Shown here in pieces: positions 8,336-18,136 of a stretch of DNA of 64,000 nucleotides. Every line of letters starts with the position of its first letter. Position 1 is the stretch's first letter. The translations under genes and the position numbers were made by a program. The DNA is from Oceanitalea stevensii (GTDB taxonomy: Bacteria; Actinomycetota; Actinomycetes; Actinomycetales; Actinomycetaceae). The stretch spans positions 811,662 through 875,661 of the forward strand of contig NZ_JACSPO010000001.1 of NCBI RefSeq assembly GCF_014837105.1, given 5' to 3'. The notes beneath the pieces are model-generated. The model searched no databases. It saw only the letters and a list, made by a program, of their open reading frames with translations, and had not been told where the DNA came from.

Positions 8336-9475
8336 TCAGCAGTCGGCGGAGACCATGACGGCGTCGTGGTCGGCGAGGAAGGCGCCGGGGTCCGTCGTCG
8401 TCCCGGACTCGTCGAGATGGATCTCGAGGTGGAGGTGGGGCCCGGTGGAGTTGCCGTTGTTCCCGACCTCGCCGATGACCTCTCCGCCGCGGACCTGCTG
8501 GCCCTCGGTGACGAAGACGCCGTCCTCGTACATGTGGACGTACCAGCTGAAGAAGGTCTGGCCGTCGATCTCGTGCTCGACGATGACGAGCATGCTCGAG
8601 CGCCCGTCCAGGCCCTCACCCGCGTGGACGACGACGCCGTCGGCGACCGCGTGGATGGGGGTGCCGAGCGGGGCGGCGAAGTCGAGGCCCTCGTGCTTGG
8701 TCCACGTGCCCTGGATCGGGTGCACGCGGTTCCCGTACAGGGAGCTCTGCGTGTAGGTGCCGACGGCCAGGGGCATCGCCATCCGCTCGGCTCCGAGCGC
8801 GGCACCGGCGCCGTTGGCGCCGCTGCCGGTGAGGGCGCTGCACACCGCGGCGTCACGGTCGACGCTGCGCGAGCTCTGGACGAGCGCGCGGGCGGAGGCG
8901 CTGGAGTCGGCGAGGAGGGCAGCGGTGCTGCCGGCGGCGTCGGAGTCGAGCTGGGAGGCGGCGGCGTCGAGGGCGTCGAGGACGGTCTCGCCGGCCGGGA
9001 CGGTGGCCACGGCGGGCAGCTCCTCGGCGGCGCCGTGGTCGGTGCCGACGAAGCCGGCGAGCGGGGCCACGATCGTCGCGGCACCGAGCGCACCGAGGAC
9101 GGCCGCGCGGGGCATCCAGCGGGGGGCGTGCACGCGGACCGGGCGGCGCGCGGAGGCCTGCTCCGCGGCGCGCAGCTCGGCGCGGCTGCGGTACTGCGGA
9201 CGGGCAGGCGCGCTGCCCTGCGGGGCCGCGGCGGCGGGCGCGCTGCTCTCCTGCGGGGCGGCGGCGTCCTGCGAGGCGGTGGCCGCGTGCCGGGCCTGGC
9301 CGATGCGGCCGACGGTGCCGTCGAGCGGGACGGTGGCGACGAGCGAGCCGGTGAGCGCGGACGCCGCGTGGGCGGCCGCCTCCCGGACGGCGAGCTGGCC
9401 GTTGCGGCGCTCTGCCTCCCGCAGCTGCCGTCGCGTCACCGGTGCCGTGGAGGGCATCGAGGCGCGCACGGGCAT
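8336..9475 (-). CDS. M23 peptidase with long charged N-terminus
   Basis: The 379-residue protein starts at ATG 9475 after an AAAGG ribosome site. An Ala/Gln-rich N-terminal region of about 130 residues precedes a hydrophobic segment (AAVLGALGAATIVAPLAGFV), which makes it a likely type II membrane or secreted protein. The M23 domain occupies about 245-365 with LDFAAP, GNNGNSTGPHLHLEIH and WYVHMYEDGVFV. It closely resembles the downstream M23 protein, but the expected KHEGLDF has His two residues before the usual place relative to HMGVDF (H-E-G-L-D). It lacks the repeat tail. Likely a peptidoglycan hydrolase or hydrolase regulator. Confidence 0.9.
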   Translation of the reverse strand: MPVRASMPSTAPVTRRQLREAERRNGQLAVREAAAHAASALTGSLVATVPLDGTVGRIGQARHAATASQDAAAPQESSAPAAAAPQGSAPARPQYRSRAELRAAEQASARRPVRVHAPRWMPRAAVLGALGAATIVAPLAGFVGTDHGAAEELPAVATVPAGETVLDALDAAASQLDSDAAGSTAALLADSSASARALVQSSRSVDRDAAVCSALTGSGANGAGAALGAERMAMPLAVGTYTQSSLYGNRVHPIQGTWTKHEGLDFAAPLGTPIHAVADGVVVHAGEGLDGRSSMLVIVEHEIDGQTFFSWYVHMYEDGVFVTEGQQVRGGEVIGEVGNNGNSTGPHLHLEIHLDESGTTTDPGAFLADHDAVMVSADC

Positions 9476-9528
9476 AGGGAACCTTTCGGTGGATGGAGGG
9501 CCGCCGGGCGGACCCGGCGTGTCACGAA

Positions 9529-9558
9529 ACAGTAACGACACCCGTGCTGCGGAGTCCA
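9529..9558 (-). promoter_or_regulatory. Putative promoter of the second M23 gene
   Basis: On the minus strand, -35 TGGACT (9553-9558) and -10 TACTGT (9529-9534) have an 18-base spacer. The -10 lies inside a partly symmetric GTGTC...GACAC stretch. A GCCGGG/CCCGGC hairpin follows in the leader. Confidence 0.38.
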
Positions 9559-9588
9559 CAAACGCGTCGGACCCTGTGCACGAGTGGT

Positions 9589-10635
9589 TCAGGAGGCGGC
9601 GCTGTGGCGCTGCATCGAGTCAGACACCTCGCCGACGAGCTCCTCGAGGATGTCCTCGAGGAAGACGACACCGACCGTCGGGCCACCCGCCGGGCCGACC
9701 CCGGCGAGGTGCGTCCCGGTGCGCTGCATGACCGCCAGGACGTCCTCGATCTCGTCTGTTGGCGCCACTCTGGGCAGCGCGCGCACCCGCCAGCGCGGGA
9801 CCGGCTGGGCGCGCAGCGGGCCCTCGGCGTAGAGGACGTCCTTGATGTGGAGGTACCCGTGGACGACGCCGTCGAGGTTGCGCACCGGGAAGCGGGAGAA
9901 ACCCGTCCGCGCGACCGCCGCCTCGAAGGCCTCGGGGGTGGTCCCGTCCTCCAGGGTGACGAGGTTCTCATCGGCGACCATGACCTCGGCGGCGTCCTTC
10001 TCTGAGAACTCCAGCGCCCCGGACAGCAGCCCGAGCTCGTCCTGGAGCACGCCCTCCCGCTGCGAGCGCTCGATGATCGCGGCGACCTCCTCGGCGGTGA
10101 AGGCCGAGGCGACCTCGTTCTTCGGCTCGACGCCGAACAGCCGCAGGACGAGGTTGGCGAGCTCGTTGAGCGCGTGGATGAGCGGGGACAGGACGCGGGA
10201 GAGGAGGACGAGCGGCGGCCCGAACCACATCGCCGCCTTCTCCGGGCTGGTGACCGCGAGGTTCTTCGGCACCATCTCCCCGACGACGACGTGGAGGTAG
10301 ATGACGAGCGCGAGCGCCACGGCGAAGCCGACGACGTGCGCGGACGCCGCGGGCAGGCCGAGGTCCATGAGGGGCCCCTCGACGAGGCGCGCGATGGCCG
10401 GCTCGGCCACCGCACCGATCCCGGTGGAGCACACGGTGATGCCGAGCTGGGCGCAGGCCATCATGAGCGTCGCGTGCTCCATGGCCCACAGCACCGTGCG
10501 GGCGCGGCGGGAGGTCTCGGCGAGCGGCTCGACCCGGCTGCGCCGCGCGGACATGATCGCGAACTCGGCGCCGACGAAGAAGGCGTTGGCCACGAGGAGG
10601 ACGAGGCCGACGAGCAGGGCGGTTCCCGAGCTCAT
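9589..10635 (-). CDS. CNNM/CorC-type membrane protein with CBS domains
   Basis: A 348-residue hemolysin C / CNNM family protein. An N-terminal DUF21 membrane domain (about 1-190, with the PKNLA motif) is followed by a CBS pair (about 205-340). Family members are linked to Mg2+ or Co2+ efflux and resistance; transport here is inferred. It lacks the extra C-terminal CorC_HlyC domain seen in longer members. ATG 10635 overlaps the stop of the upstream paralogue (ATGA), so the two are co-translated and may form a heteromer. Confidence 0.92.
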   Translation of the reverse strand: MSSGTALLVGLVLLVANAFFVGAEFAIMSARRSRVEPLAETSRRARTVLWAMEHATLMMACAQLGITVCSTGIGAVAEPAIARLVEGPLMDLGLPAASAHVVGFAVALALVIYLHVVVGEMVPKNLAVTSPEKAAMWFGPPLVLLSRVLSPLIHALNELANLVLRLFGVEPKNEVASAFTAEEVAAIIERSQREGVLQDELGLLSGALEFSEKDAAEVMVADENLVTLEDGTTPEAFEAAVARTGFSRFPVRNLDGVVHGYLHIKDVLYAEGPLRAQPVPRWRVRALPRVAPTDEIEDVLAVMQRTGTHLAGVGPAGGPTVGVVFLEDILEELVGEVSDSMQRHSAAS

Positions 10636-11945
10636 GCGTCCACCTCCGTCCCGCGTGCGCGCAGTCGCTCGATGCGCCGGCCGTCCATGAGCTCCACGCG
10701 CAGGACGACGCCGGGCAGCTCGACCTCGTCACCGACCTCGGCGATCCGCCCGAGCCGGGCCATGACGAGGCCGCCGAGCGTCTCGTAGGGCCCGTCGTCG
10801 GGGACGACGAGGTGGGCGAGGTGCGCGAGCTCGTCGGGGCGCATGACACCGGGGACGGCCCAGCTGCCGTCAGCGGTCTCGTGGGCGCCGGCGCGGCGGC
10901 GGTCGTGCTCGTCGGACACCTCGCCGACGATCTCCTCGACGACGTCCTCGAGGGTGACGATGCCGGACGTGCCGCCGTACTCGTCGACGACGACCGCCAT
11001 CTGCATGCCGTCGTCACGCAGGGAGACGAGCAGCGCGGCGAGCCCGAGCGTCTCGGGGACGCGCGGTGCCGGGATCATCAGGCTGCCGGCCGTCACCGGG
11101 ACGTCGGCGCGGCGGTCGTGGGGCACGGCGATGGCGCGGCGCAGGTTGACCAGGCCGACGACGTCGTCGTCGTCGTCACCGAGGACGGGGAAGCGGGAGT
11201 GGCCGGTGCGGCGGGCGGTGGAGACGACGTCGGCCGCCGTCGCCGTGCGCGGCAGCGCCGTCATCCGCACGCGGTCGGTCATGACGTCGACGGCGGTGAG
11301 CGCCCCGATCCCGATGGAGCGGGTGAGGAGCGTGGCCGTGCCGATGTCGAGCGTGCCCTGCTCCGCCGAGCGGCGCACGAGCGCGGTGAGCTCGCTGGCG
11401 GAGCGGCCCCCGGCGAGCTCCTCGACCGGCTCGACGCCGAAGCGGCGCAGGATCGCGTTCGCGTTGCCGTTGAGGAGGGAGATGACCGGACGCAGCACGC
11501 GGGTGAAGCCGCGCTGCAGCGGGGCGACGACGCCTGCCGTCGCGAAGGGGTCGGCGAGGGCGAGGTTCTTGGGGACGAGCTCCCCGAAGAGCATGGAGAA
11601 GCCGTTGACGAGCACGAGCGAGACGACGACGGCGGTCGCACCGGCGGCCGCGGTGGCCAGGCCGGTGGAGCCGAGCGGACCGCTCAGCAGCGTGACGAGG
11701 GCCGACTGCGCCGTGTAGCCGAGCAGGACGGTGGTGAGCGTGATGCCCACCTGCGCGCCGGAGAGCTCGGTCGACAGGTGCTGCAGGGCCCGCTGCACGC
11801 CGAGGGCACGCTTGTCCCCGGCGGCCACGCGCCGGTCGACGGTGGCCGGGTCCATCGCGACGAGGGAGAACTCGGCCGCGACGAAGACGGCGGTGCCGGC
11901 GGTCAGCGCCACGCCCAGCAGGACGAGCAGCCACTCGGTCAGCAC
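10632..11945 (-). CDS. CNNM/CorC-type membrane protein with CBS and CorC_HlyC domains
   Basis: The 437-residue partner of the next gene. It has a DUF21 membrane domain (four hydrophobic segments, ELVPKNLALA), a CBS pair (about 215-345) ending in DEYGGTSGIVTLEDVVEEIVGEV, and a C-terminal CorC_HlyC domain (about 355-435). GTG 11945 follows AGGGA and overlaps by seven bases the stop of a small upstream reading frame. The divergent two-component pair starts 241 bases away. Likely role: divalent cation efflux or homeostasis at the cytoplasmic membrane. Confidence 0.92.
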   Translation of the reverse strand: MLTEWLLVLLGVALTAGTAVFVAAEFSLVAMDPATVDRRVAAGDKRALGVQRALQHLSTELSGAQVGITLTTVLLGYTAQSALVTLLSGPLGSTGLATAAAGATAVVVSLVLVNGFSMLFGELVPKNLALADPFATAGVVAPLQRGFTRVLRPVISLLNGNANAILRRFGVEPVEELAGGRSASELTALVRRSAEQGTLDIGTATLLTRSIGIGALTAVDVMTDRVRMTALPRTATAADVVSTARRTGHSRFPVLGDDDDDVVGLVNLRRAIAVPHDRRADVPVTAGSLMIPAPRVPETLGLAALLVSLRDDGMQMAVVVDEYGGTSGIVTLEDVVEEIVGEVSDEHDRRRAGAHETADGSWAVPGVMRPDELAHLAHLVVPDDGPYETLGGLVMARLGRIAEVGDEVELPGVVLRVELMDGRRIERLRARGTEVDA

Positions 11946-12115
11946 CGGGGCGTCCCTGGCTGGACGGGGAGGAGGCCGCCGGGACTCGGGGGCTCGGCGT
12001 CCGCGTCGCCCTCCGGATGTCGGGGCTCGGCGTCCGCCTCGGGACTCGGGGGGTCCGCGTCCGGTCCCGCGGCGGTGCCGGGGACCTCCAGCGGGCTCGT
12101 CTGTTGCTGCGCCAT
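11939..12115 (-). CDS. Possible 58-residue acidic Pro-rich leader protein
   Basis: An ATG at 12115 opens a 58-codon frame rich in Pro, Asp and Glu, with the internal near-repeat PPSPEADAEP / DADAEPPSP. Third codon positions are mostly G or C as in real genes here. A TATCGT -10 box ends nine bases before the ATG. The stop overlaps the CNNM start by seven bases, a pattern typical of coupling. It could be a true small protein, a leader peptide, or simply a reading frame in a low-complexity stretch. Confidence 0.4.
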   Translation of the reverse strand: MAQQQTSPLEVPGTAAGPDADPPSPEADAEPRHPEGDADAEPPSPGGLLPVQPGTPRC

Positions 12116-12124
12116 AGTGCGGAC

Positions 12125-12130
12125 ACGATA
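12125..12130 (-). promoter_or_regulatory. Putative -10 box for the CNNM gene pair
   Basis: TATCGT on the minus strand ends nine bases ahead of ATG 12115. If used, the small acidic frame would be at or near the 5' end of the transcript. Confidence 0.35.
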
Positions 12131-12186
12131 CCGGCAGGAGGTGCGCACGGGGGTACTGCGGGGCACCGGTGTGCCAGAGTGCACTC

Positions 12187-12926
<740 letters not shown>

Positions 12927-12930
<4 letters not shown>

Positions 12931-14042
12931 GCGGCCCGGGCGCGCGGCACGCCCGCGGGGGCCTGCGGATGTCGCGCCCCCTCGACCGCTTCGGCTCCCT
13001 CAAGATCAAGCTCGGCGTGCTCGTGGCCGTCACCGTCACCGCCGCCGCCTTCCTCACCTGGCTGGGGCTGCGCCACGAGCTGGGCCCCACCCGCACCTTC
13101 CCCCTCGCCATCGTCTCGGCGCTCGTCGTCACCCAGGTGCTGGCCCACGGCATGACCTCCCCGCTGCGGGAGATGACCGCCGCGGCGCGCGCGATGGCGC
13201 GTGGTGACTACTCGCGCCGGGTGACGGCGACGAGCAGCGACGAGGTCGGCGAGCTCGCCCGGGCCTTCAACCAGATGGCCGAGGACCTCGCGTCCGTCGA
13301 CACCGCCCACCGGGAGATCGTCGCCAACGTCTCCCACGAGCTGCGCACCCCTGTGGCCGCGCTGCAGGCCCAGCTGGAGAACCTCGCCGACGGCGTCGTG
13401 CCCGCCTCCCCCGAGGCGCTGGAGGGGGCGCTGCGCCAGACGCAGCGGCTGGGCCGGCTCGTGGGCTACCTCCTCGACCTCTCGCGGGTGGAGGCGGGCG
13501 TCGTGGGGCTGGAGCTCGAGGACGTCGCCGTCCGGACGCTCGTGGACGAGGCCGTCGCGGAGGCGGCGGCCGCCGCCAGTGCCGGAGGCCGGGACGTGCG
13601 CTGGGAGGTGACGGTGGAGCCGCCCGAGCTGCGGCTGCGGGTGGACCCCGTGCGGATCTCCCAGGTGCTCGCCAACCTGCTCGACAACGCCGTCCGGCAC
13701 ACGCCGTCGGGCACGCTCGTGTCGGTGCGGGCGTCCTCGGCGGCGCTGCGCGGGGAGGTGGTCATCGACGTCGTCGACTCCGGCGCCGGCATCCCGCCCG
13801 CCGACCGGGAGCGGGTCTTCGAGCGCTTCCAGCGGGGCAACAGCCCCTCGCTCACCGGGCGGGCGAGCACGGGGGGCACGGGGCTGGGGCTGGCGATCTC
13901 CCGGTGGGCGGTGGCGATCCACGGCGGCACGATCGAGGTCGCCGACTCCCAGGCCGGTGAGGGCGCCACCGTCCGGCTCCGGCTGCCCACCCGCGGCCCC
14001 CGGCTGCCACGGTCCGCGGGGACGTTGCAGGGCCCCGCCTGA
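12927..14042 (+). CDS. Membrane sensor histidine kinase with minimal sensor loop
   Basis: The 371-residue partner of the preceding regulator. It has two transmembrane helices (about 29-47 and 57-75) with only about ten residues between them, a HAMP domain (about 76-128), a HisKA domain with H137 in NVSHELRTP, and an HATPase domain with NLLDNAVRHT and GTGLGLAI. With no outside domain, it probably senses within the membrane or through another protein. GTG 12927 overlaps the regulator stop. ATG 12969 is an alternative start. Confidence 0.93.
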
Positions 14043-14208
14043 CACTGCCTTGACCGCCGGTTGGGACTGAGGTCCGAGGCGCGCGGGCAGGACGACTGAT
14101 ATGGGTCGATCGCCGCTCTCGGCTCCGTCCGGCGCGTCCGCATCGCCTACGCTTGAAGGGCACTTTCTCCTCCATCCACACACGTCTCGGAAGAGGGCGA
14201 TCCCCGAA

Positions 14209-17200
14209 GTGTCCACTCAGGAGCACCCTGACCCCGCTGCCGCTGCGTTCGGCACGAATGAATGGCTCATCGAGGAGCTGTTCGAGCAGTACAAGAAGGA
14301 CCCCGAGCTCGTCGACCCGGCGTGGTGGGACTTCTTCAAGGACTACGAGCCCGGCAACGGCGCCGCCGAGAGCCCGGCCGCTCAGCAGCCCTCGACCCAG
14401 CCGTCCGCACCGCAGCAGCCGCCCTCCGCCGGCACGAGCGACCGTGAGGACGCGCCCGCCGCCGACCCGAGCCCGGCACCGGAGGCCCGCTCGACGAGCA
14501 GCGCCGACGAGGCCCGGCCCACGTCCGTGCCCGGCTCGGACACGACGGCCGGCAACCCGGCGCCGGCCCCGCAGGCCCGCAAGGTCGCCGAGACCGTGGC
14601 CCAGGAGCCCGCCCCCGAGGCGTCCGCCCAGCCCGCCGTCGCCGGCTACACCTCCACCCCCGCCTCCCGCCAGCGCGTCGAGGCCCCCACCGACGGCACG
14701 GTCAAGCTGCGCGGCCCCGCCGCGCGCGTCGTCAAGAACATGGAGGCGAGCCTCGAGGTGCCGACCGCGACGAGCGTGCGCGCCGTCCCGGCCAAGCTCC
14801 TCGTCGACAACCGCATCGTCATCAACAACCACCTCGCCCGCGGGCGGGGCGGCAAGATCTCCTTCACCCACCTCATCGGCTACGCCGTCGTCGAGGCCCT
14901 GGGCAAGCTGCCGGAGATGAACGCCTCCTACGCGGAGGTCGACGGCAAGCCGGCGATGAACCAGCCGGCGAGCGTCAACTTCGGCCTCGCCATCGACCTG
15001 CCCAAGCCGGACGGCACGCGCCAGCTCCTCGTCCCGTCGGTCAAGGCCGCCGACAAGATGGACTTCGGCCAGTTCCGGATCGCCTACGAGGAGCTCGTCC
15101 GCAAGGCGCGGAACAACAAGCTCACCGTCGAGGACTTCGCCGGCACGACGATCACGCTCACCAACCCCGGCACGATCGGCACCGTCCACTCGATGCCGCG
15201 GCTCATGGTCGGGCAGGGCACGATCGTCGGCGTCGGGGCGCTGGACTACCCGGCCGAGTACAAGGGCGCCTCCGAGGAGACCCTCGCCCGCGCCGGCGTC
15301 TCCAAGATCCTCACGCTCACCTCCACCTACGACCACCGCATCATCCAGGGCGCGGCGTCCGGGGAGTTCCTCCGCATCCTGGAGGAGAAGCTGCTCGGCC
15401 AGGACGGGTTCTACGACCGCGTCTTCGCCTCGCTGCGCGTGCCCTACGAGCCGGTCCGCTGGCAGCGCGACGTCCACGTCGACCCGGAGACCGAGATGGG
15501 CAAGCCCGCCCGGATCGCCGAGGTCATCCACTCCTACCGCTCGCGCGGCCACCTCATGGCCGACACCGACCCGCTGACCTACCGTCAGCGCCGTCACCCC
15601 GACCTCGACATCACCAACCACGGGCTGTCGCTGTGGGACCTGGACCGCACCTTCCCCACGGGCGGCTTCGCCGGCACCAGCCGGCTGCCCTTCCGCGACA
15701 TCCTCGGCATCCTGCGCGACACGTACTGCCGCACCATCGGCATCGAGTACATGCACCTGCAGGACCCGGTCGAGCGGCGCTGGATGCAGGCCCGGCTGGA
15801 GACGCCCTACCAGAAGCCCTCCCCCGAGGAGCAGCTGCAGATCCTGCGCAAGCTCGGGCAGGCCGAGGCCTTCGAGACCTTCCTCCAGACGAAGTACGTC
15901 GGGCAGAAGCGCTTCAGCCTCGAGGGCGGTGAGTCGCTCATCCCGATGCTCGACACCATCCTCACCGGTGCGGCGCGCGACGGCCTCGACGAGGTCGCGA
16001 TCGGCATGGCCCACCGCGGCCGCCTCAACGTCCTCGCCAACATCGCCGGCAAGTCCTACGCCCAGGTCTTCTCCGAGTTCGAGGGCAACCAGGACCCGCG
16101 CACCATCCAGGGCTCCGGGGACGTCAAGTACCACCTCGGCACGGTCGGCCAGTTCACCGCGCACACCGGGGAGCAGACGCGGGTGTACCTCGCAGCCAAC
16201 CCCTCCCACCTCGAGGCCGTCAACGGTGTCCTCGAGGGCGTCACGCGCGCCAAGCAGGACCGCATCGACCTCGGCCAGCAGGGCTTCTCCGTGCTGCCGA
16301 TCCTCATCCACGGCGACGCGGCCTTCGCCGGCCAGGGTGTGGTGACCGAGACGCTCCAGCTGTCCCAGCTGCGCGGCTACCGCACCGGCGGCACCGTGCA
16401 CATCCTGGTGAACAACCAGATCGGCTTCACCACCGGGCCGGCGAGCTCCCGCTCCACCCACTACCCCACCGACGTCGCCAAGGGTCTGCAGATCCCGATC
16501 TTCCACGTCAACGGGGACGACCCCGAGGCCGTGGCCCGGGTCGCGGAGCTGGCCTACGCCTACCGGCAGGAGTTCCACAAGGACGTCATCATCGACCTCG
16601 TGTGCTACCGCCGCCGCGGGCACAACGAGGGCGACGACCCCTCGATGACCCAGCCGGTCATGTACTCCCTCATCGAGAACAAGCGCAGCACCCGCAAGCT
16701 CTTCACCGAGGCGCTCGTCGGCCGCGGGGACATCACCCCGGAGCAGGCGGAGCAGGCGCTGCACGAGTACCAGTCCGAGCTCGAGAAGGCCTTCACCGAG
16801 ACCCGCGAGGTGGGCTGGCGCCCGCCCGTCCGCGAGGACGAGCAGGTCGCCGGGCTCGAGCTGCCCGAGTCGCAGCAGGTCGACGCCGGCACGATGGTCG
16901 GCTGGCAGACCGCCGTGCCCGAGCCCGTGCTCGGCCGTATCGGCACGGCGCACGTGCGCCCGCCGGAGGGCTTCTCGGTCCACCCCAAGCTCGCCAAGCT
17001 CCTCGAGCGGCGCGAGGTCATGTCCCGCGAGGGCGACATCGACTGGGGCTTCGGGGAGATCCTCGCCTTCGGCTCCCTCCTCATGGAGGGCACGCCGGTG
17101 CGCCTCGCCGGGCAGGACTCCCGCCGCGGCACCTTCGTCCAGCGTCACGCGGTCTTCCACGACTCCGCGAGCGGCGCCGAGTGGACCCCGCTCATGTACC

Positions 17201-18057
17201 TCACCGGGGACCAGGCGAAGTTCTGGGTGTACGACTCCTCGCTGTCGGAGTACGCCGCGATGGCCTTCGAGTACGGCTACTCGGTGGAGCGGCCCGACGC
17301 GCTCGTCCTGTGGGAGGCCCAGTTCGGTGACTTCGTCAACGGCGCGCAGATCGTCGTCGACGAGTTCATCTCCTCCTCCGAGCAGAAGTGGGGCCAGCGG
17401 TCCTCGCTCGTCCTGCTCCTGCCCCACGGCTACGAGGGCCAGGGCCCGGACCACTCCTCCGGCCGCATCGAGCGCTTCCTCCAGCTGTGCGCGGAGGAGA
17501 ACATGATCGTGGCCCAGCCGAGCACGCCGGCGAACCACTTCCACATGCTCCGCCGCCAGGCCTACAACCGCCCGCGGGTGCCCCTCATCGCCTTCACCCC
17601 GAAGCAGCTGCTGCGCCTGCGCGCGGCGGCCTCCCCGCTGGAGGACTTCACCAGCGGGACCTTCCGGACCGTGATCGGCGACCAGGACGGCACCCAGGGC
17701 GACGTGAGCCGCGTGCTCCTGTGCTCCGGGCGGGTCTACTACGACCTCGCCGCGCACCGGGAGAAGACGGGCGCGACGTCCACGGCGATCATCCGGCTCG
17801 AGCAGCTGTACCCGCTCGACCAGGACGCCGTGCGCGCCGAGCTCGACCGCTACCCGGGCGCCGAGGTCGTGTGGGTGCAGGACGAGCCGGCCAACCAGGG
17901 CGCGTGGACCTTCCTGTCCGACCACCTGTCCGGTGAGGCCCTCGGCGGGCGCGAGCTGCGCCTCGTCTCCCGTCCGGCGGCCGCCTCGCCGGCCACGGGC
18001 GCGGGCCGGGTCCACAAGGAGCAGCAGGCCACCCTCCTGGAGTCGGCCTTCGGCTGA
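14209..18057 (+). CDS. kgd: Multifunctional 2-oxoglutarate decarboxylase/dehydrogenase E1-E2
   Basis: The 1282-residue actinobacterial Kgd/OdhA. It decarboxylates 2-oxoglutarate with thiamine diphosphate and can pass succinyl to the E2 active site. Layout: a short E1 N-terminal helix (NEWLIEELFEQYKKDP), a long Ala/Pro linker, an E2-type acyltransferase domain (about 165-400, catalytic His near 376 in YDHRIIQGA) without a lipoyl domain, and an E1 domain (about 480-1282) with the TPP region GDAAFAGQG near 702 and NNQIGFTT near 734. GTG 14209 gives VSTQEHPD, a normal family start. The gene stands alone and ends at a strong hairpin. Confidence 0.97.
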   Translation: MSTQEHPDPAAAAFGTNEWLIEELFEQYKKDPELVDPAWWDFFKDYEPGNGAAESPAAQQPSTQPSAPQQPPSAGTSDREDAPAADPSPAPEARSTSSADEARPTSVPGSDTTAGNPAPAPQARKVAETVAQEPAPEASAQPAVAGYTSTPASRQRVEAPTDGTVKLRGPAARVVKNMEASLEVPTATSVRAVPAKLLVDNRIVINNHLARGRGGKISFTHLIGYAVVEALGKLPEMNASYAEVDGKPAMNQPASVNFGLAIDLPKPDGTRQLLVPSVKAADKMDFGQFRIAYEELVRKARNNKLTVEDFAGTTITLTNPGTIGTVHSMPRLMVGQGTIVGVGALDYPAEYKGASEETLARAGVSKILTLTSTYDHRIIQGAASGEFLRILEEKLLGQDGFYDRVFASLRVPYEPVRWQRDVHVDPETEMGKPARIAEVIHSYRSRGHLMADTDPLTYRQRRHPDLDITNHGLSLWDLDRTFPTGGFAGTSRLPFRDILGILRDTYCRTIGIEYMHLQDPVERRWMQARLETPYQKPSPEEQLQILRKLGQAEAFETFLQTKYVGQKRFSLEGGESLIPMLDTILTGAARDGLDEVAIGMAHRGRLNVLANIAGKSYAQVFSEFEGNQDPRTIQGSGDVKYHLGTVGQFTAHTGEQTRVYLAANPSHLEAVNGVLEGVTRAKQDRIDLGQQGFSVLPILIHGDAAFAGQGVVTETLQLSQLRGYRTGGTVHILVNNQIGFTTGPASSRSTHYPTDVAKGLQIPIFHVNGDDPEAVARVAELAYAYRQEFHKDVIIDLVCYRRRGHNEGDDPSMTQPVMYSLIENKRSTRKLFTEALVGRGDITPEQAEQALHEYQSELEKAFTETREVGWRPPVREDEQVAGLELPESQQVDAGTMVGWQTAVPEPVLGRIGTAHVRPPEGFSVHPKLAKLLERREVMSREGDIDWGFGEILAFGSLLMEGTPVRLAGQDSRRGTFVQRHAVFHDSASGAEWTPLMYLTGDQAKFWVYDSSLSEYAAMAFEYGYSVERPDALVLWEAQFGDFVNGAQIVVDEFISSSEQKWGQRSSLVLLLPHGYEGQGPDHSSGRIERFLQLCAEENMIVAQPSTPANHFHMLRRQAYNRPRVPLIAFTPKQLLRLRAAASPLEDFTSGTFRTVIGDQDGTQGDVSRVLLCSGRVYYDLAAHREKTGATSTAIIRLEQLYPLDQDAVRAELDRYPGAEVVWVQDEPANQGAWTFLSDHLSGEALGGRELRLVSRPAAASPATGAGRVHKEQQATLLESAFG

Positions 18058-18072
18058 CCGGAGCGGCACGAC

Positions 18073-18101
18073 GCGGGCCGGCCCCCTCGGGGCCGGCCCG
18101 C
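18073..18101 (+). terminator. Terminator hairpin after kgd
   Basis: A perfect 13-bp stem (GCGGGCCGGCCCC and its complement) with a three-base loop begins 16 bases after the kgd stop. Confidence 0.8.
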
Positions 18102-18136
18102 GGTAGGTTCAGGGCACTGACGAGAAGGGAGCCAGG

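Noticed and set aside
13852..18069. A 1405-codon open frame on the minus strand opposite kgd
   Set aside because: High GC makes long antisense frames common. This one mirrors the kgd codons, has low-complexity composition and no motif.
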